Shown: positions 27,165 through 36,485 of the stretch, piece after piece
Numbering within the stretch: the first letter of the stretch is position 1
Layout of the letters: the number at the start of each line of letters is the position of its first letter
The notes under the pieces: model-generated
Told to the model about the DNA's origin: nothing
The model's input: only the letters and a program-made list of their open reading frames with translations
Databases searched by the model: none
NCBI RefSeq assembly: GCF_003013715.1
Contig: NC_072812.1
Span: forward strand, 2,666,001 to 2,730,000
From: Candidozyma auris
Taxonomy: Eukaryota > Ascomycota > Pichiomycetes > Serinales > Metschnikowiaceae
Direction of reading: 5' to 3'
DNA: 64,000 nucleotides
Made by a program: the position numbers and the translations under genes

Positions 27165-27908
27165 ATGGGCGAAGAGTCGAAATGTCCTGTGGATCATTCT
27201 CAGAGGAGTACGTGGATGGAGAAGATGGGCAAGCTGACCCCTCAAGTAGAACCGCAAAGTAATCCTGAAGCATCATCCTGCCCCGTTGATCATACCGCTA
27301 GATCTAGATGGTTAAACAGTGTAAAAGTCTCATCGCAAGGAGCACCAGAGGATTTGGAAGTTGAGGGCTGCTCCTCTGATAAGCTCAAAGAAGAACCCGT
27401 TCTTGAAACCGCGTCAAACCTTCCGCTAGATCGAGAGATAAGTTCGATTCCTAGGACAGACACAAGAACCAACTGGATCTATCCATCCCAAAAACAATTC
27501 TTTGAGGCAATGAAAAGAAAAAAGTGGAACCCTGAGGCAAATGATATGCTGACTGTTGTTCCAATTCACAACCATGTGAATGAGCTTGCATGGAGACATA
27601 TTCTTAATTGGGAAAGAAGCCACTTGGAAGAAAGCAAGCAGAAGTGCGGTGGGATATCCTTAACAAGTTTCAAAGGTGATCTGAAGAAGCTTACGCCACG
27701 TGCGTGGATAAAGTCTACTCTTCTTGGCCAGGAGAAGCCATTCGACAGACACGATTGGACAGTCGACCGGTGTGGGGTGGAGGTGCCTTACGTTCTTGAT
27801 TTCTACAGCGCAGGTGAGAAGGGCGGAGTCTTTGTGGATGTCAGACCAAAGATCGATTCATGGGAAGGCTTTAAGTTGAGGATTAGCAGAGCTTTGGGGT
27901 GGGCATGA
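27165..27908 (+). CDS. CYT2: Cytochrome c1 heme lyase Cyt2
   Basis: 247 residues from ATG 27165 (MGEESKCPVDHS); an ATG at 27132 adds MGSLLLPHFKI and cannot be excluded. Holocytochrome-c synthase family of the mitochondrial intermembrane space, which attaches heme to apocytochrome. Two heme-regulatory CPVDH motifs lie at about 7-11 and 39-43. ISSIPRTDT near 95, NWIYPSQKQFFEAMKRKKW near 105, HNHVNELAWRHIL near 137 (with the heme-contact His) and PFDRHDWTVDRCG near 198 are family blocks. The DRCG form and CxVDxxxRxxW start resemble Cyt2 (for cytochrome c1) more than Cyc3 (for cytochrome c). Confidence 0.88.
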   Translation: MGEESKCPVDHSQRSTWMEKMGKLTPQVEPQSNPEASSCPVDHTARSRWLNSVKVSSQGAPEDLEVEGCSSDKLKEEPVLETASNLPLDREISSIPRTDTRTNWIYPSQKQFFEAMKRKKWNPEANDMLTVVPIHNHVNELAWRHILNWERSHLEESKQKCGGISLTSFKGDLKKLTPRAWIKSTLLGQEKPFDRHDWTVDRCGVEVPYVLDFYSAGEKGGVFVDVRPKIDSWEGFKLRISRALGWA

Positions 27909-28092
27909 AGCTCTTCATTGTAAATAGGTTATCAGCATTTTTCATATTGTGTCCAAATCAAAACAGCATTACTTGGGTGACTCTGAAGCTGTATGGAAAC
28001 TACCTTCATCAAACATGGCAATAAGCATTGGTCGTAACTTGCTTCTTTTTTATTTAAATAGTATGTACAAAGGTAAGGGTCATCAGTGAAAT

Positions 28093-28365
28093 CTATCTTC
28101 TTCCCATGAACTGACCAGACTGGCCCAATCTCTGCATGTCTTCGCCAACCTTGACGTTGGTCTCGAAGTACTTGGAAACACATCTGTCCAAACAGAGAGA
28201 CTCTTGCTTATTGAGCTCACCTTCAGAGTACCCTTTGTTGATACACTTGGTGTGACACTGCTCAACGAGAGAGTTGAACATTCCTGTGACCATGTCCAAC
28301 TCAGCCTCAGCGGCTTGAATTTTCTGTTGAGAAGACACTTGTGGGGCACCGCCGAGTCCAAACAT
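28093..28365 (-). CDS. TIM10: Mitochondrial small Tim chaperone Tim10
   Basis: 90 residues with the twin CX3C motif (Cys37-Cys41 and Cys58-Cys62) and the Tim10 start MFGLGG. With Tim9 it forms the hexameric intermembrane-space chaperone that carries hydrophobic precursors to TIM22 and TOB/SAM. It is imported by Mia40-dependent oxidation of the four cysteines. Length is as in yeast (93). Confidence 0.95.
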   Translation of the reverse strand: MFGLGGAPQVSSQQKIQAAEAELDMVTGMFNSLVEQCHTKCINKGYSEGELNKQESLCLDRCVSKYFETNVKVGEDMQRLGQSGQFMGRR

Positions 28366-28486
28366 TATTTATATGATAAAAGCTTACGTTGAGTAGGTGA
28401 TTGCGCTTGCAAAATTTTCGAACTATGTCGCCTATGGAAGTTGGTGCACGGGTGCTTCTTTGCTGCAAAAAGTCGTACTTGCGATC

Positions 28487-31483
28487 TCACATACTAGGGA
28501 AAGATAAGTGACAGTGGCAACCAGTCAAGACGACATTGCTCTTGATCTCTTGCTTGTACTTGTCGAAGTCCTCTGCCTTCTCTGATACGAAATTCACCAA
28601 ACCATGACACCATGTAATCTGTTTTCCCATGATGGAACACCCACCACCGTTCAAAGCCATTCTCAGGTTCCTAAAGTTTGGGTTACCCATCAACATGTCC
28701 ATTGCCTTACTCGAGATACTCTCCCTCAAATCGAAGAAGAATCTCATAAAAACCCACGTTTGAGTTTGGAGATTGAGCGCAGGAACACGGAGTAAATTAG
28801 GGTTTGAGGTGGTGAGAGAGAACCGTGCAAGGCGAGACACGTCAAACCGATCACTCACATATGGCTCTCTATCAAAGTGTCTTAAGTAATCATTATTAAA
28901 GCCTCCAACAAATAGAACATATTCCTTACTATCTTGTTCATACAACAAGGCGTGATGATGGCAAGCTCGAAGTTCGGCCTCGACTAGTGGTGCATTCTTA
29001 CTAGCTCTCTCCAATGAAAGCTTCTCACAAACCTCGTCTTCAAAAGGCTGTTTGGGTTCATTATAATAATCGAACGCGAAGCTTTGTTGTTTATGCCATG
29101 TGTATGTGGAAAAGTTGAAGATATAAACATCACTGCAGACCACGTTGTTTTCATCCACACCACCCTGTATCAAGAGGCACCTGTTCTTTAGGTACAGATC
29201 AAATGTATACGTGCTTGATTTTACAGATTTCTCGCTTGCTGAGATACCATTCTGAGAAGCGTCTGGAGAGAATAGTTGTGACTTCGAAGACTCGTCGGAG
29301 ATCTTTTGAAAGTGGTTCAGTTGCAAAGAGCAAAATTCACTGGCTGAACTGTTCTTAATTAGACATTTAGCAAAAAAGCCTCGGCATGTTGGCCACACTT
29401 TACAGTTGCTAGTGTCTGTAGCATCGCAGATAAGAGCCTCATGATGGAATTTCTCAGACAGGCTGTCTTCAACTATAAGCTCAAGTCTCAATAAGTCGTT
29501 AGTCGCCTTGAAATAAGTCCTGTTATCCTCACCTAGGTACCTCACGAATCCACCGAATAAATAAACGGTAACTGAAAGAACGCCGGTATCAGTTGCGGAG
29601 TCCTTTGCAACTAATGACCCGCCCACTGTTGGTGATGAATCTATGGAAGCAGAATCATCTGGGCTCAAATTTCTTTCCGGATTATTCATGAGATCGCTTC
29701 CATGATGACTTGTATCGATTCTGGGTTTGTCAGCACTTGTGGGGACGTCGTTTGGTGAAATTCTCTCGTCATTTCCCGACGAATTTGATCTTGTCTTGGC
29801 AATATCTGAAGAATGACGAACAGGCGATTGTGTCATGTGCCGTGCTGGAGATGCTGACGCCGTCGAATTAGCAGACAGTGGAGGCTTAGATCTATGCTGT
29901 CTCACCTGATCTGAGTATGTGTTTTGCTGCCCGGGAACGGGGCTCGGACTTCTAGCCCTTATGCTTGAAATATGCTGTGCTGGATAATGCGTGGAGCCTA
30001 TACCCAGACTTTGAGAGCCTTGTGAATGACCAAAAGCATGATTGTGGTGATTTCTGTGAAATATGCGAGCCGATTTCATGAGCATTGAGGTCATCTTCAG
30101 AGAGCTATCTGTGCTCGAGCTTGAAGGCGAAAGATTGGTGTTCGAACTTCGAGGATCACTTGCTCTGCTCAGACTCTTTCTCGAGACTTCTGTATTGATG
30201 CGACTGATGTTTCTGGACGATGTCGGTGTAGATGATCTCAAGATACCAGAGCTTGACAGAGATCCACCACTGATTTGGTTATGGCTTGCATCACCTGGTT
30301 GACGATGTTTAGCCAAACTTGGGTTTGGCTCTTTCACTTGAGGTCTCTCGGGACTGAATTTTGTTGGTGTTGATGTACCTGGCAGATTTGGTGACAGAAG
30401 AATGTCTTCTGCTGTAGGCGTGGCATCCTCTGATAAAGAGGCCTCACTTTGATAATGGGCTAGAGGGTTTGGCAGAGCAGCACAGTTTGTTTGAAGGGAA
30501 GCCCGCTCCATTCGATTTGAAACCATTGCATTACCGATAGCGCCGTCATAATGAGTTTCAGAGTTCGACTTAATTATCACCTTTGTGAAACGTTTTGTTC
30601 TCGTGTTGAGAATGTAGCCATGTTCATTAAGCCGTATCGATTTGTGTACGAGCCACCTATTGATTTCGTCCCTGTACTCGACCTTATCCACAACAACCTC
30701 AAAACCCCCGCAGTAGAACATATGTGAGTCAGAAATCATTGTTCCCTCCATGGCACATATGTTACCTGGGTGCACATCAGAGCATGAGTCAATGGAAGAT
30801 GCCTGAACTGTGCCCTTCATTGCATCAAAAAGTATCATATCTGGATTTGGCATCACGCAGGGAGACATAAGGACATCCTTGTTGATATGGGGAGGTAAGT
30901 CACAAGGGAAGTAAACTGAGATACGCGAAAGGTCAGTCAGTCGAGGAATACCCAAATTCTTTAAGCTTTGGCTGGCATTGACCACAAGGCCACCGAACAT
31001 AATAGTAAGTTTATCAACATCAAAATGGTTCTGATAGCAGAACTGGTCAATGTCGAAATTGGGATCCGTGGGTTGCTGATGTCTCGAGTAAGAAAACTTT
31101 GGCAATTGAAAATAACCCGAAAAGGAAGATGCGTCCCAGTCCCTCTTAAAAAGCTCAGTGTACTTCAGAGTCTCTTCTTCTGACTTGGACAGAGAATCAA
31201 GTGAGCTGGATCGAGTGTCAGCATGCGGTAGGGAGACCTTCTCTAACGTAATGTGAGGATTTAGGTAGATTTCTGAGTCCACAGTTCTGCCAAAGTGGGC
31301 CTTGTTGAACGCATCGAACGGCGCATACTTGACCAATGTGAAGGGAGCTGACACACCGTGGTACCAATCCTTTTTATGTGAACTAAGAAACTCTTTGTCT
31401 CGGCCAGCTATCGCCTGGAGCCTGAGAAAGTCCAGGTACTCCAGCAGGCGGTCGCTCAGTGCCGTCTGTTTAGGGATGAGCAT
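28487..31483 (-). CDS. Kelch-repeat protein resembling Gpb1/Gpb2 (Krh1/Krh2), PKA pathway regulators
   Basis: 998 residues. Beta-propeller-type segments occupy about 170-330 (LTIMFGGLVV; HMFYCGGFEVVVDKV; GYILNTRTKRFTKV) and 640-998 (TVYLFGGF, RCLLIQGGVDENNV, YVLFVGGFNNDYL, NGGGCSIM). They are separated by a low-complexity Ser/Pro/His-rich insert at roughly 350-630. The GGFE then GYILN-FTK order and the MNDL-like step (KATNDLLRLEL) match yeast Gpb1/Gpb2, which lower cAMP-PKA signalling downstream of Gpa2. The insert is larger than in yeast (about 880-897 residues total). Identification is by remembered motif order; another fungal kelch family is possible. Confidence 0.6.
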   Translation of the reverse strand: MLIPKQTALSDRLLEYLDFLRLQAIAGRDKEFLSSHKKDWYHGVSAPFTLVKYAPFDAFNKAHFGRTVDSEIYLNPHITLEKVSLPHADTRSSSLDSLSKSEEETLKYTELFKRDWDASSFSGYFQLPKFSYSRHQQPTDPNFDIDQFCYQNHFDVDKLTIMFGGLVVNASQSLKNLGIPRLTDLSRISVYFPCDLPPHINKDVLMSPCVMPNPDMILFDAMKGTVQASSIDSCSDVHPGNICAMEGTMISDSHMFYCGGFEVVVDKVEYRDEINRWLVHKSIRLNEHGYILNTRTKRFTKVIIKSNSETHYDGAIGNAMVSNRMERASLQTNCAALPNPLAHYQSEASLSEDATPTAEDILLSPNLPGTSTPTKFSPERPQVKEPNPSLAKHRQPGDASHNQISGGSLSSSGILRSSTPTSSRNISRINTEVSRKSLSRASDPRSSNTNLSPSSSSTDSSLKMTSMLMKSARIFHRNHHNHAFGHSQGSQSLGIGSTHYPAQHISSIRARSPSPVPGQQNTYSDQVRQHRSKPPLSANSTASASPARHMTQSPVRHSSDIAKTRSNSSGNDERISPNDVPTSADKPRIDTSHHGSDLMNNPERNLSPDDSASIDSSPTVGGSLVAKDSATDTGVLSVTVYLFGGFVRYLGEDNRTYFKATNDLLRLELIVEDSLSEKFHHEALICDATDTSNCKVWPTCRGFFAKCLIKNSSASEFCSLQLNHFQKISDESSKSQLFSPDASQNGISASEKSVKSSTYTFDLYLKNRCLLIQGGVDENNVVCSDVYIFNFSTYTWHKQQSFAFDYYNEPKQPFEDEVCEKLSLERASKNAPLVEAELRACHHHALLYEQDSKEYVLFVGGFNNDYLRHFDREPYVSDRFDVSRLARFSLTTSNPNLLRVPALNLQTQTWVFMRFFFDLRESISSKAMDMLMGNPNFRNLRMALNGGGCSIMGKQITWCHGLVNFVSEKAEDFDKYKQEIKSNVVLTGCHCHLSFPSM

Positions 31484-31707
31484 AAAACTGGGGAGGACTT
31501 GTGGTTTCGATGAGCAAACTAAAGGCGCTCGTGTGGAATAGTGGCAATTTTTTGGAGGTGATACTTGGAATGTGGGGACGTCGAGGTTGATTGTATGCTA
31601 GAGTTGACCGTTCGAATTAGAGGAATGCTGCAGGACTAACGAAGATATGACACGATTGCGTCATTGGCAATAAAGCAAAGGCGAGATAGAGCGATTGAAG
31701 ATATTAC

Positions 31708-31738
31708 TTTTTTTTTTAAAAAAAAAAATAAAAAAAAA
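31708..31738. repeat. Palindromic T/A homopolymer tract
   Basis: Ten T followed by eleven A, one T and eight or nine A. Probably a nucleosome-depleted element in the promoter of the kelch gene. Confidence 0.7.
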
Positions 31739-31887
31739 CAATTGGTCGATTAATATAAAACAAAGCTGCATTCAGAATAAATATCCTTAAGCTAAACTGC
31801 AATCACGTCAGACGAAAGCACTTTTTTGGTTACGAGCCGTCATAGTGAGCGGCTGTCGCGACTTACGGGAACAAAGCATAAGGTACC

Positions 31888-31971
31888 ATCGTTAGGGTAT
31901 AATCGTTAGGGTATAATCGTTAGGGTATAATCGTTAGGGTATAATCGTTAGGGTATAATCGTTAGGGTATT
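31888..31971. repeat. Tandem repeat, 14-bp unit ATCGTTAGGGTATA, six copies
   Basis: Six head-to-tail units start at 31888, 31902, 31916, 31930, 31944 and 31958, perfect apart from the final base of the last. Degenerate flanking sequence (ATTAGGTTATCGTCAT) continues to about 31990. It lies 57 bases beyond the 3' end of the membrane-protein gene, between that stop and the kelch promoter. Confidence 0.95.
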
Positions 31972-32027
31972 TTCATTAGGTTATCGTCATAGAGTCGTCA
32001 GCATAAGGTCGTAAATCAGGAAAGGCA

Positions 32028-33329
32028 CTAGTCTATGAGGATAGATTGCTGGTCATCTTTCTCCAACTTTCCACTCCTTGCTCCCAGAAGCGGTAATCTA
32101 CTGTAGTATGTGTTCACAGCCAGAAGAAGCCCTCGGTTGTAGTTCCAGACCAGCCAGGCTTCACAAGCAATGGTGACGAAAAGAAACACAAGTGTGATTA
32201 CTGCAAATGTGGCCATCGAGGTTCTACCCGGGAAGTATGAGCCGGGTTCCAAAGCGACATCATAAGCCGATGTGTATTTGGTAAAAAGGCGAATAGTCTT
32301 GAAAAGCACGTACACAACTCCCGCCACAAGACAACATAACGTGAAGAGACTGAGCCAAAGAAGCTCTCTGGTGGCGGCAAAATCGGCAAGAAACAAGACC
32401 AAAAGCGTGAGTGGGAGCATGCAGCACGTAAGAATGAATTCCAACGACTTCTTGTCGGCAACCATTACAACAATGAACTGGACTGTGAAGCCAAGAAAGA
32501 AAAAGAGATCAAATATCAAGAGACTTCTGTGAATCTGAAACACAGTGTACATGCGCTTGATCGCAATTGACGCACCAATCTTTTTGAACTTGAACCATTG
32601 CATGCTTTTGAGAAGAACACAATAAATCACCACAAACTGGGCCACAAGTGTGAATCCTAACACTGCAATGACGGCTATGTTAGTTCCTTTGGCAGCTGCC
32701 CTCCACGCGGGAGATGAGACAAGCTCTAGATTCTCTGATACTTCCTTGTATTGAATTCCAGTGTATAATACCATTGTAGCGTAAAACAAGCAAAGAAGCG
32801 TGAATAGAAGCATATTCTTCGTGTGCTGAGCTATGATCGTCACCACGACTTGATAGACACCAGCAAAAATAAAAAGTGCAAGGAAAATGGACATCTCCAA
32901 GTACCTTGCATGTGAGTGAAACTGTTCTTTGTGAACATTGATGACGCCATACATAAATCCCTCGAGGCCCACAACAAGCACAGCAGAAACTATCGAGATG
33001 GCTAAACACATTCTTGAACCCCAAGCGTACCTCTTATCGTCGTCTTTGAGCGACTTGTTCAAGCGGAAGAAGGCATTGTGAGATGAGCCTGGCTGGGCAT
33101 TAAAAGAGTCATACTGTGTATTTGAATCGAAATCGGTGGATACCTTGAGGATCAGATCATCGTCAAGTGTTAGGTATTGTTGAGAACCGACTCTAGCGTA
33201 TTCGTGAAGATTTAGCTGACTATGAGAGGTGGAGTTAGCCATACCACCCACTCGGGCTGCCGAGCTTTGATTGAGCAGATCGTTATCGCTCGCAGGATCT
33301 TCTATTTCAATTTCAGAAAACCGTTGCAT
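32028..33329 (-). CDS. Multispan membrane protein, UPF0658 (Golgi)-like
   Basis: 433 residues. A hydrophilic N-terminal tail of about 105 residues (LNLHEYARVGSQQYLTLDDD) is followed by seven or eight hydrophobic segments, roughly at 108-130, 143-165, 173-193, 215-240, 270-292, 300-318, 322-345 and 370-392, and then a short polar tail. The tail motif followed by an RYAWGSRMCLAI entry into the first helix, and QIHRSLLIFDLFFFLGFTVQF in the fifth, resembles fungal UPF0658 Golgi membrane proteins described in fission yeast. No enzymatic motif is visible and the function is unknown. Placement in the Golgi is inference from the family. Confidence 0.6.
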   Translation of the reverse strand: MQRFSEIEIEDPASDNDLLNQSSAARVGGMANSTSHSQLNLHEYARVGSQQYLTLDDDLILKVSTDFDSNTQYDSFNAQPGSSHNAFFRLNKSLKDDDKRYAWGSRMCLAISIVSAVLVVGLEGFMYGVINVHKEQFHSHARYLEMSIFLALFIFAGVYQVVVTIIAQHTKNMLLFTLLCLFYATMVLYTGIQYKEVSENLELVSSPAWRAAAKGTNIAVIAVLGFTLVAQFVVIYCVLLKSMQWFKFKKIGASIAIKRMYTVFQIHRSLLIFDLFFFLGFTVQFIVVMVADKKSLEFILTCCMLPLTLLVLFLADFAATRELLWLSLFTLCCLVAGVVYVLFKTIRLFTKYTSAYDVALEPGSYFPGRTSMATFAVITLVFLFVTIACEAWLVWNYNRGLLLAVNTYYSRLPLLGARSGKLEKDDQQSILID

Positions 33330-34351
33330 TGTAGATCGGTGATCTCCAGTTGTCCTGGGAAAGAATTGAGGTCCCTTGAGGATCGGTGAGATTTTATGTC
33401 AAGGACCGATGAGGCTATGCATTCATACAGAATACGTCTAGAATGGTGATGTTGAATGTATGTCAAAAAGAAAAGGCGAAAACAAATATTTTCTCAGGAT
33501 TCATGATATTTCATGTCTTGCAAATTAACTCTTTTAGGTGGCGCTTGGGTTCTTGCCGTGTATCCTTTGTTTTCAATGGCTGCAAAATGTGGTTTACCCC
33601 AGACTTCGTTTAGGATGAGAATTTGCCGAGAAGTTTCAGTAAGTAGAAGAACTCAATGCATCTAATTGACATTTTCAACGGTCAATTTGTTTAGATCTGT
33701 GGGTCCAATAGGCAAGTATTAGCTCAAAACCTCTCGAGCCTTCAGAGAACGGGGTTTAGCGCAAACTTTGTATTTATTTGTCGTCAGGAAAAGAATACTG
33801 TCACTTTGCAAACCCATCCTGGAATACATTAATGAATAACATATGAAGCTATGTTCATACAGAAAAGTGATACCCATTCAGGCCATTGATTGTAGAGGCT
33901 GGGCTCTTTTCCAGGTCTTGCTTTTTAGAATCCTAGTTCAACAAAATGTCGTTTCGGCAGTAACACAAGTTTTGAATTCATATTGACACAAATTGCCTTC
34001 GAGAAAATATAAAATGCTATGAATTTATATTCTAGTATCATCCAGTCACCTGCTGTCCTCATCGCTCAGCTTCTTTCATCAGCACACATCAACGATCATT
34101 TGCATCATTCAATAATGTTTAACTCTCACTTGTGAAGCCAGAGGGAGGATGCAAAACGCTCGAGATGTACCAAGCTTCCTACGAGGCTGAGATTGGAGCT
34201 CGAAATATTGAGTAACTAGGTAGACATTAGCCAAAGGTCGAGGAATCGATACCGCCGTAAAGGCTGATAACGCGGTAAGATTTGAGGGGTAAGCCATCTT
34301 ATGCAATGATCATAGTATCACAAAAAGCAAAGCTTGCCCCATATAGGCTGT
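33330..34351. other. Intergenic region UPF0658-like / ERG8
   Basis: About 1 kb between two minus-strand genes (5' region of the membrane protein and 3' flank of ERG8). A short minus frame at 34109-34306 looks non-coding. I see no RNA gene or repeat. Confidence 0.5.
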
Positions 34352-35650
34352 TCAGACCAGATTTATCAAACCTGCGTAATTTCGAGGATCCTCCTCTAGC
34401 AATCCAGCAGACTCCTCCGAGAGATCAAGCCATGTTACTCGACGGAAGTAGTCATCTTCCTCGGTAGCTTTCTTGAACTTATATAGTTCCTTTTCCAATA
34501 CAAGCACACAAATTGCATCATAGCCACCAGCTCCTGGGACCATTCCTCCCACGCATCCAGGTAATGTATCACACCTATCAAGCAATTCAGTTTGTTCTTG
34601 TGGTTCAATTTCTGCTCCTGAATGCTTTGTTATGTCTTGAAAACCTCTTCTTATTTGTGCAATCGCTCTTCTGAGCAGCTCAAGAGTTGCCGGGTCTAAT
34701 AACAATGAGTCGTAATCTCTGCGAGTTCCACTCAAAGCCTGTAATTGTTCCAAAGCTTTCACAAAAGCCTTATTGCCTTGATTGAGCTGTTCGTAGAGGA
34801 TGGCACTCTCTGGATGGCTGTTTTTCCAAGCAAGAACCTTAGACACGAGTTTTGGAGTCTCCGAACCGGCGTGAACGTCGCCCATGAGCAATTTTATGCC
34901 TTGCGGAAGAGAGCATGGAACGTGATTGAATTCCCAATTGGCATCCACCACCTCACGAAGTTCCTTGCACAACTCAGGCGTCAGATCTCTACCAAGTAGA
35001 TGATTGAACAAATCGGGCTTAAACCTTCTATAAATAATAGAGCCAAAGACGGCTGCTGCAACATCGAAACCGGAGCCAATTTTCTTTTGTGCTTCACAAT
35101 GCGCGATCTGGGCCACATTGTGAATCGTGTTTCTCAAGTTGGTAAGTGGCTGCTTGATGAAGTGACTGAGAAGTGCAGCGGTAATCAGCGACACCAACCC
35201 TGCTGATGATCCCATTCCTGTCTTTGGAACCTCCTCTATGGCCCTTTGGTGGAACAAGAATACCCTTTTGCCATTCTGTGATCTCTTCACGCTTGTGTCC
35301 TTGGTTGTGTGGTATCCCGGGTCAGAAAATAAGGTGATGCGAATATCGAATCCTGTTGTAGGCTGAATGTAGTTGAGAACTGTCTTCACGGTGGCTTCTA
35401 TGAAAGGATTCGATCTACCCTGCTTTTCCAAAAACCGTGGAACATCGCCGTCTAAATCCACCGAGTACTCCCACTCTCCGTGAAACTGTGGTGAGCTGAT
35501 GTGAATTCGAGCCTCTTGCGACTCGTTCAGATCAATGTAGGCGTGCATTCTCGAGGAAAGAGCAGTAACATAGGCCTCATACTCAGGATCAATAACCAAG
35601 TAGCCTCCAGCTAAGAGGGCCTTTCCTGGAGCGCTGAAGACGTGGGCCAT
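34352..35650 (-). CDS. ERG8: Phosphomevalonate kinase Erg8
   Basis: 432 residues; GHMP-kinase fold. It converts mevalonate-5-phosphate to the diphosphate in the isoprenoid/ergosterol pathway, in the cytosol. The start (MAHVFSAPGKALLAGGYLVI) and the ATP-binding P-loop region KTGMGSSAGLVS near 144 are diagnostic; KKIGSGFDVAAAVFG near 188 and VPGAGGYDAICVLVL near 377 are further family blocks. Slightly shorter than yeast Erg8 (451). It is divergent from TYR1 across an 835-base promoter region. Confidence 0.95.
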   Translation of the reverse strand: MAHVFSAPGKALLAGGYLVIDPEYEAYVTALSSRMHAYIDLNESQEARIHISSPQFHGEWEYSVDLDGDVPRFLEKQGRSNPFIEATVKTVLNYIQPTTGFDIRITLFSDPGYHTTKDTSVKRSQNGKRVFLFHQRAIEEVPKTGMGSSAGLVSLITAALLSHFIKQPLTNLRNTIHNVAQIAHCEAQKKIGSGFDVAAAVFGSIIYRRFKPDLFNHLLGRDLTPELCKELREVVDANWEFNHVPCSLPQGIKLLMGDVHAGSETPKLVSKVLAWKNSHPESAILYEQLNQGNKAFVKALEQLQALSGTRRDYDSLLLDPATLELLRRAIAQIRRGFQDITKHSGAEIEPQEQTELLDRCDTLPGCVGGMVPGAGGYDAICVLVLEKELYKFKKATEEDDYFRRVTWLDLSEESAGLLEEDPRNYAGLINLV

Positions 35651-36485
35651 AGTTGTGAAGTGGTATGCGCGAGATAGTTATCTGTTAAGGGATCTCGCGA
35701 TGCAACAAGACGTAAGTTCCGTACCACTATTGTTGGTGTGCCCAAGCAAATTGTCTCTTTGAAATCTCAAGAGTGAAAAGCCTGTTCAATTTTTAATCTT
35801 TCATTTTTTTTTTTTTTTTTTCTTTGGGTTAAAAAATTACTCCCTTAAATCTTGCCTGTTTTGCGGCACTTCATCTCTCGGTGGTATGATTTTGCTGCGA
35901 AATTCTGAGACGTTAGCCCAGTTGTAACGTCGCTAACTGAATGAGCGGTGATATATGTAATAAGTGAATCAAGATGATTTGATGTGAGATGAGCTCATAT
36001 TCCAGCCTGGAGTTTCTCCTCAGATCTTCAGATAGTTTAGCCGATAGTATTGACTCCTGGGCCATTAGAAATGGTACTGGACAACAATCAGGCATGACTT
36101 GCAATTCTACCATGGATTCATATTGATTCATCTCGAATACAGTAGGATGCAGTAATAGGTTGCAGCAGTAGGTTGCAAGAATTTTTCAAGGAGGGGGACT
36201 TTTTCTTTTTTTTTTTTCTTTTGTGGGCCCCATGACTGGGGCACCATTCCGTTGTTCTATCATGCATCGGCATGCTCGAGTGTCACTCGTTTGCAATATA
36301 ATTATGGCCTTATTCAACCGGTAAACGAGCTCAATGCCCTGGTTACCGACTTTTGATTCTATCATCATCTTAGGATCTTCTAAGTTCGTGCTATTCTACT
36401 AAACTCTTCATTTGCACTGACTGTCCGGTACAATGATGCACTAACCTAAGCGAGATAACTTTAGCTCTACTTTGCAACTTGAGTA
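35651..36485. promoter_or_regulatory. Divergent promoter region ERG8 / TYR1
   Basis: 835 bases. T18 tract at 35804-35821, a T-rich tract near 36206-36222, and three tandem AGTAGG(A/T)TGCA-like units at 36141-36177. One TGACTC (Gcn4 core) at about 36050 is compatible with amino-acid control of TYR1 but could be chance. Confidence 0.5.
35804..35821. repeat. Poly(dA:dT) tract, 18 T
   Basis: Eighteen consecutive T about 155-170 bases upstream of the ERG8 ATG, in promoter position. Confidence 0.7.

Larger units (their letters stand above)
31484..32027. other. Intergenic region with T/A tract and 14-bp minisatellite
   Basis: 544 bases with no gene: a T10-A11 palindromic tract at 31708-31738 and the tandem repeat at 31888-31971. 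Confidence 0.7.

Noticed and set aside
31888..31971. TTAGGG repeats as an internal telomere remnant
   Set aside because: The unit is 14 bp with TTAGGG only as a part, the array is short, and the flanking genes are core housekeeping genes, not subtelomeric.
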